From assembly GCF_041200145.1 (NCBI RefSeq), contig NZ_CP165734.1, positions 5,995,001 to 6,059,000 of the forward strand: DNA of 64,000 bases, written 5' to 3'. The translations under genes were made by a program, and so were the position numbers. Within the stretch, counting starts at the first letter, position 1. Every line of letters begins with the position of its first letter. This document shows, piece by piece, positions 37,305 through 49,088 of this stretch. The notes under the pieces are model-generated. The model worked only from the letters and a program-made list of their open reading frames with translations. It made no database searches and was not told the DNA's origin. This DNA is from Bradyrhizobium sp. LLZ17. Its GTDB lineage: Bacteria; Pseudomonadota; Alphaproteobacteria; Rhizobiales; Xanthobacteraceae.

Positions 37305-37982
37305 ATGAACGTTATTGTTTTTGCATCGCGTAAAGGCGGCTCGGGCAAGAGTACCCTGGCCGCACATCTCGCCGCGCAGATCAAGGCAACAAAACCTATT
37401 CTGCTCGTCGATGCGGATCCGCAGGGCTCGCTCACGCTGTGGCACAAGCTGCGTGGCACCAACGAACCGCCGATCAAGGCGGCGGTGAATTCCGTCAGCG
37501 GCATCGTCTCCGCTGCCAAGCGCGACGGATATGAATGGGTGTTGATCGACACGCCGCCGAATCTCTCGGCCGTGGTCGACGACGCGATCAGGAACGCCAC
37601 CATGGTGGTGATCCCGGCGCGGCCCGGCGTGTTCGACGTCAACGCCGTGCAGGAAACCATCCAGATGTGCCGTGCGGCGCGCAAGCCCTACGCGGTCGTC
37701 CTCAATGGTGCGCCGGCGCGTCGCGACGAATCCGAAAGCCCGATCGTCACCATCGCTCGCGAGGCACTGGCGAAGTTCCGGGCTCCGGTGTGGGGCGGCC
37801 AGATTACCAATCGTTCCGATTTGTTGATGGCACTCAGCCATGGCGAAGGCGCGCGTGAGTATCAGGCCGAGAGCCGGGCTGCTCAGGAAATTGCAAGGCT
37901 GTGGGCGGCGATCGAGCGTTCAGTCAAGGCTATTCGCGGCACCGCGTCGGCATCCGGCGCAATGCACAAGCAGGCGGCATAA
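37305..37982 (+). CDS. ParA/MinD-family ATPase (orphan)
   Basis: 225 residues. Deviant Walker A KGGSGKSTLAAHLAAQ at the N-terminus, VDADPQGSLTLWHKL (Walker A' and switch), and Walker B-like LIDTPPNLSAVVDDAI. Proteins of this form position plasmids, chromosomes or protein clusters on the nucleoid. No parB lies beside it, so its cargo is unknown. GGAGG lies upstream of the chosen ATG; the frame is also open to 37230. AT-rich DNA precedes it (37200-37260). Confidence 0.88.
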   Translation: MNVIVFASRKGGSGKSTLAAHLAAQIKATKPILLVDADPQGSLTLWHKLRGTNEPPIKAAVNSVSGIVSAAKRDGYEWVLIDTPPNLSAVVDDAIRNATMVVIPARPGVFDVNAVQETIQMCRAARKPYAVVLNGAPARRDESESPIVTIAREALAKFRAPVWGGQITNRSDLLMALSHGEGAREYQAESRAAQEIARLWAAIERSVKAIRGTASASGAMHKQAA

Positions 37983-38059
37983 TTTTCATCAATCATTTCC
38001 CCGGACGAAAAACGCGCGGATGTCCGCGCGTTTTGCGTTTCTGGTCCGGTGGAGATGAG

Positions 38060-38206
38060 CTAGGCCACCATCAGCATGTAGAACACGATGACCGGAGACA
38101 GCGTCAGGATCACCGACCAGATGCCGACGGCCCAGAGAATGTCCGCGGTGCTGAAGCCCTGCTGTCCGGCGTCGAAATGCGACGCCACATCATTCTGATT
38201 ATTCAC
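38060..38206 (-). CDS. Small single-TM membrane protein (48 aa)
   Basis: GTG start after GGGGGCGATC. Polar N-terminus (NNQNDVASHFDAGQQGFS) and one hydrophobic helix (ILWAVGIWSVILTLSPVIVFYMLMVA) ending at the stop. Layout matches the neighbouring 49-residue protein at 38336-38485; the two may be diverged copies. Too short for usual gene callers. Confidence 0.55.
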   Translation of the reverse strand: MNNQNDVASHFDAGQQGFSTADILWAVGIWSVILTLSPVIVFYMLMVA

Positions 38207-38335
38207 GATCGCCCCCGCGATTTCTTTCGCTTATGGGCCAAGTGATACGCGAGATGTTTTAAATTCCGGATCGCAACTCCGCTCGCATTTGAAAACAGCT
38301 GTCACCCGCGGATTAACTATCCTCGCGGGCTTGCG

Positions 38336-38485
38336 TCAGCCTGCGAGCCAGACGCGAAACAGCAGCACCGGCATCAGGCCGAGCATCACTGCCCAGAAGC
38401 CGAACGACGACACCACCAGAATTCCCCTTAAAAGATCGGCAGGCGCGAACATGTCTGCCGCCGTCGGACGGATGCGTTGCCCCAT
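38336..38485 (-). CDS. Small single-TM membrane protein (49 aa)
   Basis: ATG at 38485 preceded by AGGGGGA at 6 nt. Short basic N-terminus (GQRIRPTAADMFAPADLL) and one hydrophobic stretch (GILVVSSFGFWAVMLGLMPVLLF) with a VWLAG end. Same strand and architecture as the 48-residue protein downstream. Role unknown. Confidence 0.55.
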   Translation of the reverse strand: MGQRIRPTAADMFAPADLLRGILVVSSFGFWAVMLGLMPVLLFRVWLAG

Positions 38486-38610
38486 GGTCATTCCCCCTGT
38501 GTGAAGACTTTGCAGGGCAACGATAGGCGCGATTGCGTAAACGAGGCGTGGACAGTCCATGCCGCGGCCGCGAACGCCGTTCGCGCGCGGTTAACCATGG
38601 CATGTCTTCT

Positions 38611-38764
38611 TCCCCTCGCCCCTTGTGGGAGAGGGTGGATCGCCGCGTAAGCGGCGAGACGGGTGAGGGGTTGTCTCCGCGAATTCATCTGCTGCAAGTG
38701 AGCACGCTGATAGAGATCCCTCATCCGGCGCTTCGCGCCACCTTCTCCCACAAGGGGAGAAGGG
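38611..38764. repeat. Palindromic intergenic repeat (CCCCTTGTGGGAGAGGG family)
   Basis: Intact copy of the composite split by the IS at 4287: outer CCTTGTGGGAGAGG and CTTCTCCCACAAGG, inner CGCCGCGTAAGCGGCG and GGCGCTTCGCGCC. Fills most of the 38486-38788 gap. Confidence 0.88.
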
Positions 38765-38788
38765 GCAGCAGCGTTGCGCGGGGATTGT

Positions 38789-39697
38789 CTAAGCCGCCAC
38801 CTGCATCCGCCGTTCGATCTCGCGGTCGAGTTGGGCGGCGAGCTCGCTCGACACTTCCACCATCGGCAGGCGCACCTCGGGGCTGTCGATCAGGCCGGTT
38901 CGCCACAGCCAGTACTTCGCCGGCGCCGGGCTCGGCTCGGCAAACAGCAGGCGCGTGAGCTCGGCGACCTCCTGCCAGCGTGCCCGCGCCGCGTCGTGAT
39001 TGCCGCGCTTGATCTCGGCATAGACCGCCGCGAAAGTCGCGGTCTCGATGTGGGCCGAGAGCAGGATGCCGCCGTCGGCGCCGTCCGAGAGCGCCTCGAG
39101 GTATTTGGCGTCCTCGCCGGTGAGCACGCGAAAGCCCTTGGGCCGATCACGCAGCAATGCGATCGACTGCTCGCGGCTCGCGCCGCAATCCTTCAGGCCC
39201 ATGATGTTCGGATGCTCGACCAGCCGCAGCATGGTCTGGTTGGTGATGTTGACCGCGCAGCGATAGGGAATGTTGTAGAGCGCCAGCGGCCAGGCGGCGT
39301 GATCGGCGAGCGCTTCGAAATGCGCCAGCAGCCCGCGCTGAGACGGCCGTACATAATAAGGACTCGCGATGAGATAGCCGTCGATCGGCCAGTCCGCGGT
39401 CTCGTCGAGCCGGTCCTTCAGCCGCGAGGTATCGGCGCCGGAGAGGCCGAGGCAGATCGGAAGGTTGCGGCGGCCGGCCGCCATTTCGTCGCGCACGATG
39501 GCGACGAGGCGTTCGAGCTCGGCATCCCGCAGCGTCATGCCCTCGCCTGAGGTTGCCCCCAGGACGAAGCCGTCGACGGCCTCTCCGGCGTAGTGACGCG
39601 TCAGCCGCCGCAGCGACGTCTCGTCAAGACGATTGTTCCGAAACGGCGTCACCAGCGGCAGCCACAGCCCGTGCAAATGCGTTGGCAGGTCGGTCAT
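38789..39697 (-). CDS. Dihydrodipicolinate synthase/N-acetylneuraminate lyase family protein
   Basis: 302-residue class I aldolase (TIM barrel). Start WLPLVTPFRNNRLDE, substrate loop GATSGEGMTLRDAE (GTTGE-like), Tyr in YNIPYRCAVNIT, and Schiff-base Lys in IMGLKDCGASREQ are present, so it should be catalytic on a 2-oxo acid. It is not obviously the lysine-pathway DapA. AGGAGAAGG precedes the ATG at 39697. A terminator-like hairpin lies in its leader. Confidence 0.85.
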   Translation of the reverse strand: MTDLPTHLHGLWLPLVTPFRNNRLDETSLRRLTRHYAGEAVDGFVLGATSGEGMTLRDAELERLVAIVRDEMAAGRRNLPICLGLSGADTSRLKDRLDETADWPIDGYLIASPYYVRPSQRGLLAHFEALADHAAWPLALYNIPYRCAVNITNQTMLRLVEHPNIMGLKDCGASREQSIALLRDRPKGFRVLTGEDAKYLEALSDGADGGILLSAHIETATFAAVYAEIKRGNHDAARARWQEVAELTRLLFAEPSPAPAKYWLWRTGLIDSPEVRLPMVEVSSELAAQLDREIERRMQVAA

Positions 39698-39742
39698 GTT
39701 CCTTCTCCTTCTCAAAGAGAGACCTGAGACGGAGGGCACATG

Positions 39743-39771
39743 AAAAAACCCCGTCCAGGCGGCGGGGTTTT
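39743..39771 (-). terminator. Terminator-like hairpin in the leader of the DapA-family gene
   Basis: AAAACCCCG / CGGGGTTTT stem with A/T-runs on both sides, 46 bp before the ATG at 39697. On the minus strand it ends in T6, so it could attenuate that gene. On the plus strand it lies in a 16-codon ORF with a good ribosome site. Confidence 0.6.
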
Positions 39772-39820
39772 CGGGTTTGGCTCGCGATGACGAAGTCGAG
39801 TTAGCGCGCGCAAAAATCCG

Positions 39821-39846
39821 AGGTCCCCGGGTGGGGACCTTTTTTG
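39821..39846 (+). terminator. Plus-strand Rho-independent terminator without an obvious gene
   Basis: AGGTCCCC GGGT GGGGACCT followed by T6. No plus-strand gene is recognised upstream in the 39698-40146 gap, which suggests a small RNA or short leader transcript. Confidence 0.7.
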
Positions 39847-39947
39847 GAAACGATTGCGCACGACTTCGTGATCATTGGCAAACGATGCGGGGTGTACGTG
39901 GAACTGTCAATACACGCGGAAGGCGAATGGCGAATTTGACAGAAAAA

Positions 39948-39973
39948 AAGCCGGGCTCAAGAGAGCCCGGCTT
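39948..39973 (-). terminator. Minus-strand terminator downstream of the lysR gene
   Basis: AAGCCGGGCTC / GAGCCCGGCTT with T-run on the minus strand; 170 bp after the LysR stop at 40147. Confidence 0.8.
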
Positions 39974-40146
39974 AAGGTATTGGCCACGTGAGGCCGACAC
40001 AATCACCTTCCAAGAGGGATTACTGAACTCCCGCGCCACTGGAGGAGGGGGACAAATGCGCAACGCGAAGGCTCAGCGTCCAAACAGTATGAGCTTGCGA
40101 AGCGTCATGCAGCAACCGTCCAGCTCGCATGTCAGACATGCGGAAA

Positions 40147-41040
40147 TCAGGACGGCCAGCGCTGCGCCTTGCTCACCACGAAGTCACGGAACACCTGCAC
40201 GCGCGCGACCGTTTTCAATTCTTCCGGATAGACAAAATAGGTGTCGAGCTGGATCGAATCCGATTCGCCGAACAGTTGCACGAGGCGGCTCTGTTCTTCG
40301 ATCAGATAATCCGGCAGCGCGGCGATGCCGAGGCCCTGCTGACAGGCGCGCACCAGGCCGAGGATGTTGTTCACCCTGAAATAGGCCTCGCGCGGACCCG
40401 AGCCGTTGCGGCCGGCTTCGACCAGCCAGTTGCGGTTCTGAAGATGCGGCGCGAAGTTGCCGTCGGAGAGCGTGATGATGCGGTGGGCGTCGAGCTCTTC
40501 CAGAGTTCGCGGCGTGCCGAAGCGCTTGATGTAGTCCGGCGAGCAATAGGCGTGGAAGCCCATCGCGAAAAGCTTGCGCTGAATGAGATCCGGCTGCGTC
40601 GGTTTACGGGTGCGGATCGCGACGTCGGCCTCGCGCATCGAGAGGTCGAGTTCCTCGTCCGTGACGATCAGCGAGATCCGGATCTCCGGATACAGCGCGG
40701 TGAACTCGCCGAGGCGCGGGATCAGCCAATTGATGCCGACGCCCGGCGTGGTGGTGATCTTGAGATCGCCGCTCGGCCGCTCGCGGCTGTCGGTCAGTTT
40801 GGCGCGCGCCGCCTGCAGCTGCATGAACACGTCATGCGCGGTGCGGAACAACAGGTCGCCCTGCTCGGTGAGGATCAGGCCGCGGGCATGGCGATGGAAC
40901 AGCGAGACCGAGAGCTCCTGCTCCAGCGCCGAGACCTGGCGAGAGACTGCCGATTGCGACAGGCCGAGTTGCTCGCCGGCATGCGTGAAGCTGCCCGCTT
41001 CCGCCGCCGCGTGAAACACCTTCAGCTTGTCCCAATCCAT
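40147..41040 (-). CDS. LysR-family transcriptional regulator
   Basis: 297 residues. N-terminal winged HTH (LKVFHAAAEAGSFTHAGEQLGLSQSAVSRQVSALEQEL) and a C-terminal periplasmic-binding-like effector domain (GDLKITTTPGVGINWLIPRL..., VNNILGLVRACQQGLGIAALPDYLI). It lies directly downstream of trxB on the same strand (stop at 41076), so the two form an operon; an in-frame ATG at 41070 is the alternative start. Target genes unknown. Confidence 0.9.
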   Translation of the reverse strand: MDWDKLKVFHAAAEAGSFTHAGEQLGLSQSAVSRQVSALEQELSVSLFHRHARGLILTEQGDLLFRTAHDVFMQLQAARAKLTDSRERPSGDLKITTTPGVGINWLIPRLGEFTALYPEIRISLIVTDEELDLSMREADVAIRTRKPTQPDLIQRKLFAMGFHAYCSPDYIKRFGTPRTLEELDAHRIITLSDGNFAPHLQNRNWLVEAGRNGSGPREAYFRVNNILGLVRACQQGLGIAALPDYLIEEQSRLVQLFGESDSIQLDTYFVYPEELKTVARVQVFRDFVVSKAQRWPS

Positions 41041-41075
41041 ATCCGTAAATCCGTCGCGTGTTCGGGGCATGATCT

Positions 41076-42042
41076 TTATTCCGCTGCCGCGCGCTCGCTG
41101 GCGCGCAGGGCCAAGAAACGTTCGGCTTCGAGGGCTGCCATGCAGCCGAGGCCGGCGGCCGTTACGGCCTGGCGGTAGGTCTCGTCGGCGACATCGCCGG
41201 CGGCGAACAGGCCGGGCACCGAGGTCGCGGTCGAGTTCGGGGCGACCTCGACATAGCCCGACGGTTTGAGCTTGACTTGGTCCTTCACCAACTCGGTCGC
41301 GGGCGCGTGCCCGATGGCGATGAAGACGCCGTCAGTCTTCAGCTCGGTGAGCGAGCCGGTCTTGACGTTCTTCAGGCGGACATGGGTGACCTTGTTTGGG
41401 TTCTCGGTGCCGCAGATCTCGTCGATAGCTGACTCCCAGACCACCTTGATCTTCGGGTGCTTGAACAGACGCTCCTGCAGGATGCGCTCGGCGCGGAAGT
41501 GATCGCGACGATGCACGATGGTGACCTGCGAGGCATGGTTGGTCAGGAACAGGGCTTCCTCGACCGCGGTATTGCCGCCGCCGACCACGATCACTTCCTT
41601 GCCGCGATAGAAGAAGCCGTCGCAGGTGGCGCAGGCCGACCACGCCGCCGCCCTGGAATTTCGCTTCAGACGGCAGCCCGAGCCAGCGCGCCTGAGCGCC
41701 GGTGGCAAGGATCACGGTTTCGGCGAGATAGACGTCGCCGCTATCGCAAGTGAGGCGGAACGGCCGCTGCGAGGTGTCGAGCTTGATCACCAGATCGGTC
41801 TTGATCTGGGTGCCGACGTGCAGCGCCTGCTTCTCCATCTGTTCCATCAGCCAGGGGCCCTGGATCACGTCGGCGAAGCCCGGATAGTTCTCGACGTCGG
41901 TTGTGATGGTGAGCTGGCCGCCCGGCTGGATGCCCTGGATCAGGATCGGCTCGAGCATCGCCCGCGCAGCGTAGATCGCCGCCGTGTAGCCGGCGGGGCC
42001 GGAGCCAATGATGACGACCTTTGCATGGACAGGGGCGGACAT
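41076..42042 (-). CDS. trxB: Thioredoxin-disulfide reductase, frameshifted
   Basis: About 321 residues after correcting one extra base at the CC doublet 41640-41641, which joins FQGGGV to [19 protein letters not shown]-binding [23 protein letters not shown], redox CATC, NADPH-binding [16 protein letters not shown], and the C-terminal [34 protein letters not shown] are all there. Regenerates reduced thioredoxin from NADPH. The shift lies just before the redox cysteines, so if real it would abolish activity. Given its normal importance, a sequencing error is more likely. Confidence 0.92.
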
Positions 42043-42309
42043 TTTAGCGGACGCCTTTCACGGGGGATTTGCAGCGCGGGCGCGGAAGGTGCCGGGAGGC
42101 CTCGCGGAGGCGCTGAAATATCAGTGAGCTAATCTAAGCCTTCTGGTGAGCCATGCAAGAATTGCATTCCCATTCGGCGGATTTTTCCAACAAGGAACAA
42201 AAGTCGATTGCGCTGCACGCGCAATAAAATTGCTCATCCGGCGCAGACTGGGTATGAGGATTGCGACAAACCCACCCGATGCCGCCGGAAGGCCAGGAGT
42301 TCCAATCAC

Positions 42310-42789
42310 GTGTCGCGGAACCTAGACGAGATCGACTTCAAAATTCTCGCCGAGATCCAGGCCGACGGCCGAATCACCAATGTCGAGCTGGCCAAGCGCG
42401 TCGGGATTTCGCCCCCGCCATGCCTGCGCCGCGTCCGGGCGCTGGAGGAGGAGGGCTACATCAACGGCTATCGCGGTCTCCTGGACGCGCGGAAGCTCGG
42501 CTTCGACGTCACGGTGTTCGCCGCCGTGCATCTCTCCAGCCAGGCCGAGGCTGACTTGCGCGCTTTCGAGGAGTTCGTTCGCGCCGAGCCGCTGGTGCGG
42601 GAATGCTGGATGTTGTCGGGCGAGGTCGATTTCATCCTGAAATGCGTCGCGCCCGACATGGCGACCTTCCAGGATTTTGTCACGCACCTGACCGCAGCGC
42701 CGCATGTACGCAACGTGCGGACGTCGCTCGTGCTGCATAACTCGAAGTATGAAGCGGCCGTGCCGCTCGATGTGAAGGGGCGAAGATAG
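42310..42789 (+). CDS. Lrp/AsnC-family transcriptional regulator
   Basis: 159 residues. GTG start after AGGAG. N-terminal HTH ([45 protein letters not shown]) and a RAM/ligand-binding C-terminal domain ([24 protein letters not shown]). It is divergent from trxB, which may be a target. The start keeps the LDEID helix at the N-terminus as usual for the family. Confidence 0.92.
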   Translation: MSRNLDEIDFKILAEIQADGRITNVELAKRVGISPPPCLRRVRALEEEGYINGYRGLLDARKLGFDVTVFAAVHLSSQAEADLRAFEEFVRAEPLVRECWMLSGEVDFILKCVAPDMATFQDFVTHLTAAPHVRNVRTSLVLHNSKYEAAVPLDVKGRR

Positions 42790-42854
42790 CTCGCTGTGTT
42801 CTCCCTCTCTCCCCGCTGTCATGGGACGAGGTGAAGGCAGCAACGCGCAGCAAC

Positions 42855-42884
42855 AAAAAGGCCGCGCCAAGCGCGGCCTTTTTT
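42855..42884. terminator. Bidirectional terminator between lrp-like and greA genes
   Basis: AAAAAGGCCGCGC / GCGCGGCCTTTTTT, with A-run on one side and T-run on the other, between convergent genes. Confidence 0.9.
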
Positions 42885-42911
42885 CATGTCGGCACGTACG
42901 GCGGCAAGTCC

Positions 42912-43386
42912 TTACCGCCACTCCACCTTGGTGATCTCGTAGGCCTTGGCCCCGCCGGGTGCGTTGACCTCGACGGTTGAACCTTTCTTCTTGCCGATCA
43001 GCGCGCGCGCGAGCGGGGAGGTGATGGAGATGCGGCCCTTCTTGGCGTCGGCCTCGACCTCGCCAACGATCTGCCACACGGCCTTCTTTTTCGGTGTCCT
43101 CGTCGACCAGCGTCACGGTGGCGCCGAACTTGATAGTGTCGCCGGAGAGCTTCGAAATGTCGATGATGTCGGCGCGCGCGAGCTTGTCCTCGAGCTCGGC
43201 GATGCGGCCCTCATTGTGCGACTGTTCTTCCTTGGCGGCGTGATATTCCGCGTTCTCCGACAGGTCGCCGTGCGAGCGCGCCTCGGCGATATGCTCGATG
43301 ATGCGCGGACGGTCCTCCGACTGGCGCTTCTTCAATTCTTCCCCGAGCGCGGCAAAGCCGCCCGCAGTCATCGGAACCTTTTCCAT
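42912..43386 (-). CDS. greA: Transcription elongation factor GreA, frameshifted
   Basis: 157 residues after removal of one base from T5 at 43087-43091 (joins DEDTEK to [13 protein letters not shown]). N-terminal coiled coil with [37 protein letters not shown], including the acidic tip (DLSENAEY) that stimulates RNA polymerase transcript cleavage, and the FKBP-like C-terminal domain. ATG at 43386 preceded by GAGAGAAG. It follows carB on the same strand. Homopolymer location and gene importance argue for a sequencing error. Confidence 0.92.
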
Positions 43387-43595
43387 CTTCTCTCTCGTCC
43401 TTCGATCGTGCGCCCCAATTGGAGAGGCGCCCGCAACCTTGATTCGTCGGCCTTCCAGAGCCCAGACAGGGGCCGCCGGAGATTGACAGATAGGGGCTTG
43501 GCAACGGAACAGAACCGCCACACGACCGGTCAGTTCCTCCGGCCATTATGGCTTCATCGCCAATCGTTTAGCGGAGGCTATGCCGCCGCTAATGA

Positions 43596-47060
<3,465 letters not shown>

Positions 47061-47089
47061 CAACTCTCGCCGAAGTGGAATTTGGGCAC

Positions 47090-47117
47090 AAAAAAAGGGC
47101 GCGCTACCGCGCGTCCC
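47090..47117 (-). terminator. Terminator after the MFS gene, before carB
   Basis: GGGACGCGCG / CGCGCCC stem on the minus strand ending in T7, 90 bp after the MFS stop and 30 bp before the carB ATG. Confidence 0.75.
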
Positions 47118-47203
47118 CTGTGGTCGAGAGCGCGGTGGTCTCCCTCGCGCGCGGGTGGGTCTTAGACCAGTTTCCGGGGCGGCGAAACCCCGAAAAATGC
47201 CCA

Positions 47204-48373
47204 TCAACCGGCAATTTTGATCGCTTTCGGCCGCGCCTGCCAGCCACGGGCGAGGTGCACCAGAAGCGAGGCCGTCACGCTCAGTCCGCCGACCCAGCCG
47301 AGATCGGCTGGGCTCCAGCCCGCAAGCACGGCGCCGCCCAAGGCTCCTCCGATCGCAAAGCCGAGATACATGGCGGAGGCGTTGAGAGAGAGCGCGATCA
47401 TCGAGGCCTGCGGGTCGATCCGGATGATGCTGGCGACCTGAGCCGGATAGAACGCCCAGCCCGAGAGGCCCTGGAGGAAAATCGGGCCGAGGATCGCATA
47501 ATGCGCCTGGCCCGGCAGGAATTTCAGCACCAGCGAATGCAGGAAGAGCGCGCTGGCCATGCCGGTCAGGCCGAGCGCCGCGGTGACGATCGCGCCGAGC
47601 CGGTCGGCCAACACGCCGCCGAGCATATTTCCGATCGCGGCAGCCGCACCGAAAACCAGCAGCGCCAAGCTGATCTGCGCGGCGTCGAAACCCAACGCGT
47701 GCAGCGGGACGGCGAAATAGGTGAATATGGTGAAACCGCCGAGTGCCCATAGAATCGTGATGAGGAGCGCGATCAGGACGTTGCCGTGACGCGCCACGGC
47801 GAGCCGTTCGGCGAGCGAGGACGTGCTTTTGGGCAGGCCTCGGGGCAGCCCAAACAGCAGCCCCGCCAGCGCGATTGCGCCGAGCAGCGCGACCATGGCG
47901 AAGGTCGCGCGCCAGCCGAACAGGCTGCCGATCCAATTGCCGAAGGGAACACCGACGACGGTCGCGACCGTGAGGCCGGACGTGACCAGCGCCACGGCGC
48001 GGCCCCGGCGTTCAGGGGAGGTGACGGCCACGGAGACGCCGAGCGCCGTTGGCATGCACAGGCCTGCCCCGAGTGCCATCAACATCCGCGACGCCAGCAG
48101 CAGTGCAAATCCGGACGCCATGACCGCCAGCAGATTGCCGGCGATGAAGGTCGACAGAGCGAGTGTCAGCACGGTGCGGCGGTCGATGTTGTTGAGGGTC
48201 ACCGCGAGGACCGGCGAGCCCACGGCATAGGTGAGCGCGTAGACGCTGACCAGCTGCCCGGCAGTGGGAACCGAAATCTGCAGGTCCGCCGCGATCGTCG
48301 GCAACATGCCGGCAATGACAAAGGCTTCCGTTCCGATCGCAAATGCGGCCACCGCCAGCCAGAACACGCTCAT
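47204..48373 (-). CDS. MFS transporter, DHA1 drug-efflux type
   Basis: 389 residues, 12 [24 protein letters not shown] in TM1 and the motif C-like [26 protein letters not shown] in TM5 mark drug:H+ antiporters of the AraJ/PbuE group. Divergent from an ArsR-type regulator gene, with two matching palindromes between them that overlap the expected promoter, so it is probably repressed by that regulator. Substrate unknown. Confidence 0.9.
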   Translation of the reverse strand: MSVFWLAVAAFAIGTEAFVIAGMLPTIAADLQISVPTAGQLVSVYALTYAVGSPVLAVTLNNIDRRTVLTLALSTFIAGNLLAVMASGFALLLASRMLMALGAGLCMPTALGVSVAVTSPERRGRAVALVTSGLTVATVVGVPFGNWIGSLFGWRATFAMVALLGAIALAGLLFGLPRGLPKSTSSLAERLAVARHGNVLIALLITILWALGGFTIFTYFAVPLHALGFDAAQISLALLVFGAAAAIGNMLGGVLADRLGAIVTAALGLTGMASALFLHSLVLKFLPGQAHYAILGPIFLQGLSGWAFYPAQVASIIRIDPQASMIALSLNASAMYLGFAIGGALGGAVLAGWSPADLGWVGGLSVTASLLVHLARGWQARPKAIKIAG

Positions 48374-48390
48374 GATCCGCCATTCCTATG

Positions 48391-48454
48391 TTCAATGATT
48401 ATTGAACTATTGGGTGGCAAGCTTCCGAAGTCAACTGGTTCAAGAACTATTGAA
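48391..48454. promoter_or_regulatory. Two operators TTCAA-N6-TTGAA between MFS and ArsR genes
   Basis: Inverted repeats at 48391-48406 and 48439-48454, each TTCAA-N6-TTGAA, centred 48 bp apart. They lie 18 bp from the MFS start and 30 bp from the regulator start, as expected for autoregulation and control of the efflux gene. Confidence 0.75.
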
Positions 48455-48483
48455 CATGCGGGGCACACTCTTATAATCGCGGT

Positions 48484-48856
48484 ATGAGCCGAACGCCTCC
48501 CCCACCCCACCCGTGAGCAGATCGAACTGCCGATGGTTCTGGATTGCCTGAGCGATCCGATCCGCCTGGCGATCGTGTACCGGCTCGCCCAGCAGGAACG
48601 TGTCAGCATCGAATTGCGCTGCGGCGACTTCAACGCGCTCAGCGGCAAGTCCAACCTCGCCTACCACTTCGCCAAGCTGCGCGAATGCGGGCTGATGCAG
48701 ACCCGCGTCGTCGGCACCAGCCGCCTGATGCGGCTCCGCCGCGAGGATCTGGACGCGCGCTTTCCTGGTCTGCTCGATGCCGTCATCAACTCAGCGAACA
48801 GGGATGCCGACCGGCTTCAGCTTCTATCCGAGTGCGATGTGGTTGAGGCAGAGTAG
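48484..48856 (+). CDS. ArsR-type HTH transcriptional regulator, start region frameshifted
   Basis: About 123 residues. Winged HTH: LDCLSDPIRLAIVYRLAQQE, then GKSNLAYHFAKLRECGLMQTRVVGTSRLMRLRREDLDARFPGLL. An ATG at 48484 reads MSRTPP and rejoins HPTREQIELPMVLDCL if one base is removed from C5 at 48499-48503. Without that correction translation would begin at 48533 (107 residues), which keeps the HTH. Likely regulator of the divergent MFS gene. Confidence 0.8.
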
Positions 48857-48903
48857 GGCTCGCCGAATAGCGCCCGACTGCACCCTTGGGGCTTCGTCGA
48901 GGC

Positions 48904-48960
48904 AGCCTTCGCTACGATACGGCTCGCCCAGCCGAAGCTCGCGGAGCCAGCGAAGGCTGG
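48904..48960. repeat. Inverted repeat abutting the tRNA-like gene
   Basis: CAGCCTTCGCT at 48904-48914 and AGCGAAGGCTG at 48950-48960 are exact complements, with an inner GGCTC.../...GAGCC pair. It touches the 3' end of the tRNA-like sequence. Confidence 0.65.
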
Positions 48961-49034
48961 AGACCCGGCCTGGACTTGAACCAGGATAAAGAGCGATGCA
49001 CTGCTCTCGCGTGGACACTTCCGCCACCGGGCCG
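48959..49034 (-). tRNA. tRNA-like gene of unclear identity (possible tRNA pseudogene)
   Basis: A 76-nt sequence with acceptor GGCCCGG pairing to CCGGGTC (one G:U), T73 and encoded CCA. The T-arm is perfect: CCTGG TTCAAGT CCAGG. The D-arm GCGG...ACGC lacks the usual GG and A21. The anticodon stem AGAGC/GCTCT encloses an 8-nt loop AGTGCATC instead of 7. If the extra base is on the 5' side, the anticodon is GCA with U33, and U73 also fits tRNA-Cys. The odd loop and D-arm make it either a decayed tRNA or an unusual species. Confidence 0.55.
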
Positions 49035-49088
49035 CGGAGAGCATTACCGATTGGGGGTGCGACAAGCCACCTCAGCCAGTCGTTAAGC

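Noticed and set aside
39780..40140. Two-piece tmRNA (ssrA) beside the DapA-family gene
   Set aside because: dapA and ssrA are sometimes close in alphaproteobacteria, but I found no AND-type tag sequence or tRNA-Ala-like ends.
40056..40379. Plus-strand ORF MRNAKAQRPN... with a very strong GGAGGAGGGGG ribosome site
   Set aside because: It runs mostly antisense to the lysR gene, has low-complexity composition and no recognisable domain; the Shine-Dalgarno match is probably chance.
47061..47936. Upstream open extension of carB
   Set aside because: Arg-rich shadow of the MFS gene; the conserved CarB N-terminus begins at 47060.
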